Assembly: GCF_016793225.1 (NCBI RefSeq)
Contig: NZ_JAEUMN010000132.1
Coordinates: 1-41,875 of the forward strand
From: Phenylobacterium sp.
Lineage (GTDB): Bacteria; Pseudomonadota; Alphaproteobacteria; Caulobacterales; Caulobacteraceae
Direction of reading: 5' to 3'
DNA length: 41,875 nt
Position numbers and translations under genes: made by a program. A model generated the notes under the pieces. It searched no databases and had not been told where the DNA came from. It worked only from the letters and a program-made list of their open reading frames with translations. Below, piece by piece: positions 38,582-41,875 of the stretch. Each line of letters opens with the position of its first letter. Within the stretch, counting starts at the first letter, position 1.

Positions 38582-39594
38582 AGGCCTACCGCCTCGAGAG
38601 CTTCGGCGACATCGACGCCCTGCGGCTGCACGAAGAACCGGATCCCCGGCCGCAGCGCGGGGAGGTGCTGGTGCGCATCCGCGCCGTCGCTCTGAACTAT
38701 CGCGACCTCGCCATCGTGCGCGGGCGCTATCCTCGCAAGGCCGTCCCCGGCCTCATCCCGGTCAGCGACGCCGCCGGGGAGATCGTCGCCGTCGGCGAGC
38801 AGGTCACGGCCTTCAAGGTCGGCGACCGGGTCGTGGGCGCGTTCCACCCGCGATGGTTCGGCGGCGAGATGCCGGCGACGATCCAGGCCGACAGCTACGG
38901 CGCCGAGAGCGACGGCTGGCTCTGCGAGCTGAAGGCGGTGAGTCAGGAGGCGGTCGTCGCCCTGCCGGACTCGCTCACCTACGAGGAGGGCTGCACCCTC
39001 CCATGCGCGGGCCTCACCGCCTGGACCGCGCTCGCCGGCCCGACGCCGGTCCGGGCCGGCCACACCGTCCTGGTCCAGGGCAGCGGCGGCGTGTCGATCT
39101 TCGCCCTGCAGCTGGCGCGCGCCCTGGGGGCGACCGTGATCGCCACCACCTCGGCCGACAGCAAGGCCGAGCGACTGCGGGCCCTGGGCGCGACCCACAT
39201 CGTCAACTACCGCCAGGACGCGGACTGGGGGCGCCGCGTCCGCGCCCTGACCGGAGGCCGCGGCGTGGATCGGGTCGTGGAGGTCGGGGGTCCCGGGACG
39301 ATCGCCCAATCCCTCAAGGCCGTCGCGGTCGGCGGCGAGATCGCCTCGATCGGTTTCCTCAGCACCGAGAACCCCGGCATCGACTTCTTCCAGCTCAAGC
39401 TCAGCGGCGCCAGCTTCCGCAACATCACGGTCGGCGACCGCTCGGGCCTGCTGGAGCTCATTCGGGCCGCCGTCGGCGTGGGCCTGAAGCCTGTCATCGA
39501 TCGGACGTTCGCGTTCGAAGACGCCCGCGGCGCCCTCAGCTACCTCGAGAGCGGCCAGCATCTCGGGAAAGTCGTCGTCTCCGGACCACGCTAA
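38578..39594 (+). CDS. Medium-chain (MDR) alcohol dehydrogenase/quinone oxidoreductase-like reductase
   Basis: A 338-residue MDR-superfamily NAD(P)-dependent oxidoreductase. The catalytic domain begins MKAYRLESFGDIDALRLHE, with ALNYRDLAIVRGRYP where zinc alcohol dehydrogenases have their Cys ligand; that Cys is absent, so it is probably zinc-free and more like quinone or enoyl reductases. LPCAGLTAWTAL leads into the Rossmann motif VLVQGSGGVSIFALQLARALGA. NYRQDADWGRRVRALTGGRGVDRVVEVGG follows, as in quinone oxidoreductases. The ATG overlaps the CoA-transferase stop. It may reduce an unsaturated acyl-CoA or carbonyl intermediate of the same pathway; the substrate is unknown. Confidence 0.9.
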   Translation: MKAYRLESFGDIDALRLHEEPDPRPQRGEVLVRIRAVALNYRDLAIVRGRYPRKAVPGLIPVSDAAGEIVAVGEQVTAFKVGDRVVGAFHPRWFGGEMPATIQADSYGAESDGWLCELKAVSQEAVVALPDSLTYEEGCTLPCAGLTAWTALAGPTPVRAGHTVLVQGSGGVSIFALQLARALGATVIATTSADSKAERLRALGATHIVNYRQDADWGRRVRALTGGRGVDRVVEVGGPGTIAQSLKAVAVGGEIASIGFLSTENPGIDFFQLKLSGASFRNITVGDRSGLLELIRAAVGVGLKPVIDRTFAFEDARGALSYLESGQHLGKVVVSGPR

Positions 39595-39628
39595 GTCCCG
39601 CCTGCGCCTCCGCGGGGCGACAACGCCC

Positions 39629-40165
39629 CTAGGCCGCCAGCGCCTGTTCGGCGGCGATCACGCGGCTGGCGGCGTTGACCACGGCGGCGATGCGCAGCGC
39701 CGCCTGGATCTGCTGGGCCGGCACGCCGTGCTTCTTCAACTCGGCCTCGTGGGCGTCCAGGCACATGCCGCAGCCGTTCACGGCCGAGACGGCCGTGGAC
39801 CATAGCTCGAAGTCCGCCTTCTCGACCCCCGGATTGGCCAGCACGTTCATGCGCAGCCGGGCCGGCAGCGTGCGGTATTCGCCGTTCGAGAGCAGGTGCA
39901 GCGAGCGGTAGTAGACATTGTTCATGCCCATGATCGCCGCGGCGGCCTTGGCGGCGGTCCTGGCCTCGGCCGAGAGCCCGGCGGCGTCGGCGGCCGCTTC
40001 CACCGCCTGGATCACGGCGGGCTGGCCGATGGCGTGGGCCGAGGCGACGAACGCCCCCCACTTCTGCTGATCGTTGAGCGTGGTCTCGGAGGCGAGGCTG
40101 CCGAGGTTCAGGCTGATGTCCTTGGCGTACGCGGGCAGCGCGTCGCGCAGGGTGTCGAGCGACAT
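39629..40165 (-). CDS. ahpD: Alkyl hydroperoxidase AhpD
   Basis: A 178-residue carboxymuconolactone-decarboxylase-fold protein that acts as the reductant for AhpC. The active site matches AhpD: Glu120, then Cys132 and Cys135 in the CGMC motif, and His139 in DAHE. Length agrees with mycobacterial AhpD. ATG 40165 has GGAGA upstream. It is downstream of ahpC on the same strand across a 119-base gap containing a strong hairpin followed by a short U-rich stretch, so it is probably expressed from the ahpC promoter at a lower level. Confidence 0.95.
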   Translation of the reverse strand: MSLDTLRDALPAYAKDISLNLGSLASETTLNDQQKWGAFVASAHAIGQPAVIQAVEAAADAAGLSAEARTAAKAAAAIMGMNNVYYRSLHLLSNGEYRTLPARLRMNVLANPGVEKADFELWSTAVSAVNGCGMCLDAHEAELKKHGVPAQQIQAALRIAAVVNAASRVIAAEQALAA

Positions 40166-40191
40166 GGTCGTCTCCGGAATGTCGGGAAAGA

Positions 40192-40226
40192 CCCCGAGGC
40201 GCTCGGGGGAGGTGAGCGCCTCGGGG
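40192..40226 (-). terminator. 12-bp perfect hairpin between ahpC and ahpD, terminator or attenuator
   Basis: CCCCGAGGCGCT at 40192-40203 and AGCGCCTCGGGG at 40215-40226 are exact reverse complements with an 11-base loop. In the ahpC-to-ahpD direction the stem is followed by TCTTTC. It lies 59 bases after the ahpC stop and 27 before the ahpD start, so it could end most ahpC transcripts while allowing some readthrough. Confidence 0.7.
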
Positions 40227-40284
40227 CAGTCGCCGTGGCCGCGGGTGTGTGCGTTCGCGGCCTCGGGTAGGGGAAGTCGGTCGC

Positions 40285-40842
40285 CTACGCGGCCTTGAGC
40301 GTCTCGCCGCCAACCGAGCGGTTGCACGGGCAGAGCTCGTCGGTCTGCAGGGCGTCCAGCACGCGGAGCGTATCCTGCGGATTGCGGCCCACATTGAGAT
40401 TCGTCACGTAGACGTGCTGAACCACGTTGTCCGGGTCGACGATGAAGGTGGCGCGCTGGGCGACGCCCTCGTCTTCGTTCAGCACGCCCAGGTCACGGGC
40501 GAAGCGGCCGCCGTTGTCGGCGAAGTTCCAGATGGCGAGTTCCCGCAGGTCCGGGTGCTCGCGCCGCCAGCCGAGCTTGGAGTGCTCGTTGTCGGTGGAG
40601 CCGCCGATCACCACCGCGTCACGGTCGGCGAACTCGCGGTTGAGGCGGGCGAACTCGGCGATCTCGGTCGGGCAGACGAAGGTGAAGTCCTTCGGGTAGA
40701 AGAAGATCACCTTCCACTTCCCGGGGAAGCTCTCCTTGGTGAGGGTCTCGAAGGCGCTCTCGCCGTTCTCCTCGTGGCGCATGAACTTGGGCTTCACACC
40801 CACGACCTTGAAGTCCGGCAGCGTCTGACCAATACCCAGCAT
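40285..40842 (-). CDS. ahpC: Peroxiredoxin AhpC
   Basis: A 185-residue typical 2-Cys peroxiredoxin reducing hydrogen peroxide, organic peroxides and peroxynitrite. The peroxidatic Cys57 is in FTFVCPTE; C-terminal Cys171 and Cys173 (ELCPCNRS) supply the resolving thiol, an arrangement also seen in mycobacterial AhpC, which pairs with AhpD rather than AhpF. ATG 40842 is preferred over an in-frame TTG at 40851, because AAGGAG abuts that TTG and is correctly spaced (9 bases) for the ATG. Transcription is probably driven by TTGGAA (40925-40930) and CTATCT (40902-40907), 17 bases apart, within an OxyR-type region. Confidence 0.96.
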   Translation of the reverse strand: MLGIGQTLPDFKVVGVKPKFMRHEENGESAFETLTKESFPGKWKVIFFYPKDFTFVCPTEIAEFARLNREFADRDAVVIGGSTDNEHSKLGWRREHPDLRELAIWNFADNGGRFARDLGVLNEDEGVAQRATFIVDPDNVVQHVYVTNLNVGRNPQDTLRVLDALQTDELCPCNRSVGGETLKAA

Positions 40843-40901
40843 GAGAGACAACTCCTTGAGTTTCTTGGCGAAACGCGGGTGCGCCGTCGCGTCGGAACGG
40901 G

Positions 40902-40966
40902 AGATAGGGTGTCGGGGTCCACTATTCCAATTGATAGTTTTTGGGATTTGAATAGGGTGGCTCTAT
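40902..40966. promoter_or_regulatory. Divergent ahpC/oxyR promoter with ATAG/CTAT half-sites
   Basis: An AT-rich patch in a very GC-rich genome. ATAG/CTAT elements of the OxyR consensus occur at 40904, 40922 (CTAT), 40934, 40952 and 40963 (CTAT). Only the 40952/40963 pair has the standard 11-base offset; CTAT 40922 and ATAG 40934 frame a nearly palindromic segment around CAATTG. On the minus strand TTGGAA and CTATCT, 17 bases apart, make a good ahpC promoter. Binding by the adjacent OxyR is inferred. Confidence 0.6.
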
Positions 40967-41861
40967 GTTACCGACGATCCGCCAGCTGCAGTACCTGAAA
41001 CTGCTCGCCGAGCACGGGGCGTTCGGGAAGGCGGCCGAGGCCGCCCACGTCACCCAGCCCACCCTGTCGGCCGGCATCCAGGAGCTGGAGCGCACCCTGG
41101 GCGCGCCCGTGGTCGACCGCGCCCGCACGGGGGTGATCCTGACGCCGGTCGGCGAAGAGGCGCTGCGCCGCGCCACGGTGATCCTCAACGAGGCCGAGGA
41201 ACTGGTCGAGTCCGCCAAGAACGCGGGCCAGCCGCTGACCGGCCGCTTCCGCCTGGGCGTCATCCCGACCATCGCGCCGTTCCTGCTGCCGGGCGCGCTG
41301 CCCCTGCTGAAGCAGCGCTTCCCCCGCCTGCGCCTGTTCCTGCGCGAGGACCTGACGCAGCGCCTGATCGCCGAGCTGAAGGCCGGCCGGCTGGACGCGG
41401 CCCTCATCGCGCTGCCCTACGACATGGCTGGACTGGAGTGGGCGCACGTGGCCGACGACGAGCTCCTGGCCGCCATGCCGGCCGACCATCCGCTGGCGCG
41501 GGCGCAGTCGGCGACGCCCGAGGCCCTGGAGCGCGAGAACCTGATCCTGCTCGAGGACGGCCACTGCCTGCGCGAGCATGCCCTGTCCGCCTGCAAGCTC
41601 TCGCCGCCGCGCGCCGGGATCGGCGAGGAGCCGTTCGCCGCCACCTCGCTGCCCACCCTGGTGCAGATGGTGGGCTCGGGGCTGGGGGTGACCTTCCTGC
41701 CCGAGATGGCCGTGGAGGCGGGCCTCACCCGGGCCGCCAACGTGGCGGTCAAGCCGATCGCGGCCGAGCATGCCGTGCGCGAGATCGTGGTCGCCTGGCG
41801 CGCCGGGTCGAACCGCCGCGCCGAGGGCCGCCTCCTCGCCGACGTCCTGCGCGACGTCTGA
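40965..41861 (+). CDS. oxyR: Hydrogen-peroxide-sensing regulator OxyR (LysR family)
   Basis: A 298-residue LysR-type regulator. The winged helix-turn-helix is at the N terminus (LKLLAEHGAFGKAAEAAHVTQPTLSAGIQELERTLG, residues about 11-46) and the periplasmic-binding-like sensor domain begins about residue 92. The redox pair Cys201 and Cys210 sits in GHCLREHALSAC, corresponding to Cys199 and Cys208 of E. coli OxyR, so disulfide-based activation should be conserved. ATG 40965 is preceded by GGGTGG. It diverges from ahpC and probably controls both promoters from the shared 122-base region. The stop is 14 bases from the window edge, so the gene is complete. Confidence 0.95.
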   Translation: MLPTIRQLQYLKLLAEHGAFGKAAEAAHVTQPTLSAGIQELERTLGAPVVDRARTGVILTPVGEEALRRATVILNEAEELVESAKNAGQPLTGRFRLGVIPTIAPFLLPGALPLLKQRFPRLRLFLREDLTQRLIAELKAGRLDAALIALPYDMAGLEWAHVADDELLAAMPADHPLARAQSATPEALERENLILLEDGHCLREHALSACKLSPPRAGIGEEPFAATSLPTLVQMVGSGLGVTFLPEMAVEAGLTRAANVAVKPIAAEHAVREIVVAWRAGSNRRAEGRLLADVLRDV

Positions 41862-41875
41862 ACCGCCGCCGCGCG

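Overview
The window is a stretch of very GC-rich chromosome from an alphaproteobacterium, most likely a member of the Caulobacterales close to Caulobacter or Phenylobacterium. The pointers are the strong G/C preference at third codon positions, the zwf/pgl/edd/glk Entner-Doudoroff gene set, recF near gyrB, a TonB-dependent receptor with a caulobacterial-type TonB box, and divergent oxyR/ahpC-ahpD. This placement is an inference from gene content; no marker RNA operon is present. I see no prophage, transposase, CRISPR array or integrated island, so this is mostly housekeeping chromosome with tight, overlapping gene packing.

Layout. 1-300: tandem GC-rich palindromic repeats. 300-2240 (minus strand): a BON-domain protein and a sirtuin, then YggT and DUF167 proteins. 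2330-3210 (plus): tRNA-Ala(CGC) with its promoter, followed 10 nt later by a PPP-type phosphatase. 3224-6947 (minus): a PEP-mutase-family enzyme and DNA polymerase I. 7104-10037 (plus): recF, an alpha/beta hydrolase and a metallophosphoesterase. 10006-11885 (minus): a cyclic-nucleotide-binding-fold protein and a secreted protein joining a TonB C-terminal-like domain to two repeats that each end in C-x4-C. 12136-16996 (plus): gyrB and a TonB-dependent receptor. 17015-21272 (minus): a 46-residue membrane protein, recQ, a BLUF blue-light receptor and a secreted carboxylesterase. 21391-22433 (plus): a DUF1330 protein and an AAC(3)-family acetyltransferase.

22446-27246 (minus) is a translationally coupled otsB-otsA-ligD unit: trehalose synthesis joined to a three-domain NHEJ-type ligase. 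27361-34481 holds the Entner-Doudoroff genes zwf, then pgl-edd-glk, with a GH15 glucoamylase/trehalase-like gene inserted on the opposite strand. Trehalose made by OtsAB could be hydrolysed by the GH15 enzyme, phosphorylated by Glk and oxidised through Zwf, Pgl and Edd, so 22-34 kb may be one carbon-storage and stress-protection locus. 34487-39594 is an acyl-CoA cluster: acyl-CoA dehydrogenase, enoyl-CoA hydratase and a secreted unknown on the minus strand, and a class III CoA-transferase with an MDR reductase diverging on the plus strand. 39629-41861 is a peroxide-defence module, ahpC-ahpD with divergent oxyR.

I did not find a wholly new system. The best leads are the otsB-otsA-ligD/GH15/ED neighbourhood, a probable CTG start codon on the GH15 gene, an 86-bp inverted-repeat element, a 20-bp perfectly alternating pyrimidine-purine tract upstream of gyrB, the secreted protein with duplicated C-x4-C domains, a hairpin able to mask the ribosome-binding site of the TonB receptor, and a 12-bp perfect stem between ahpC and ahpD. 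No gene-free stretch exceeds about 300 bases apart from the repeat array at the left edge.
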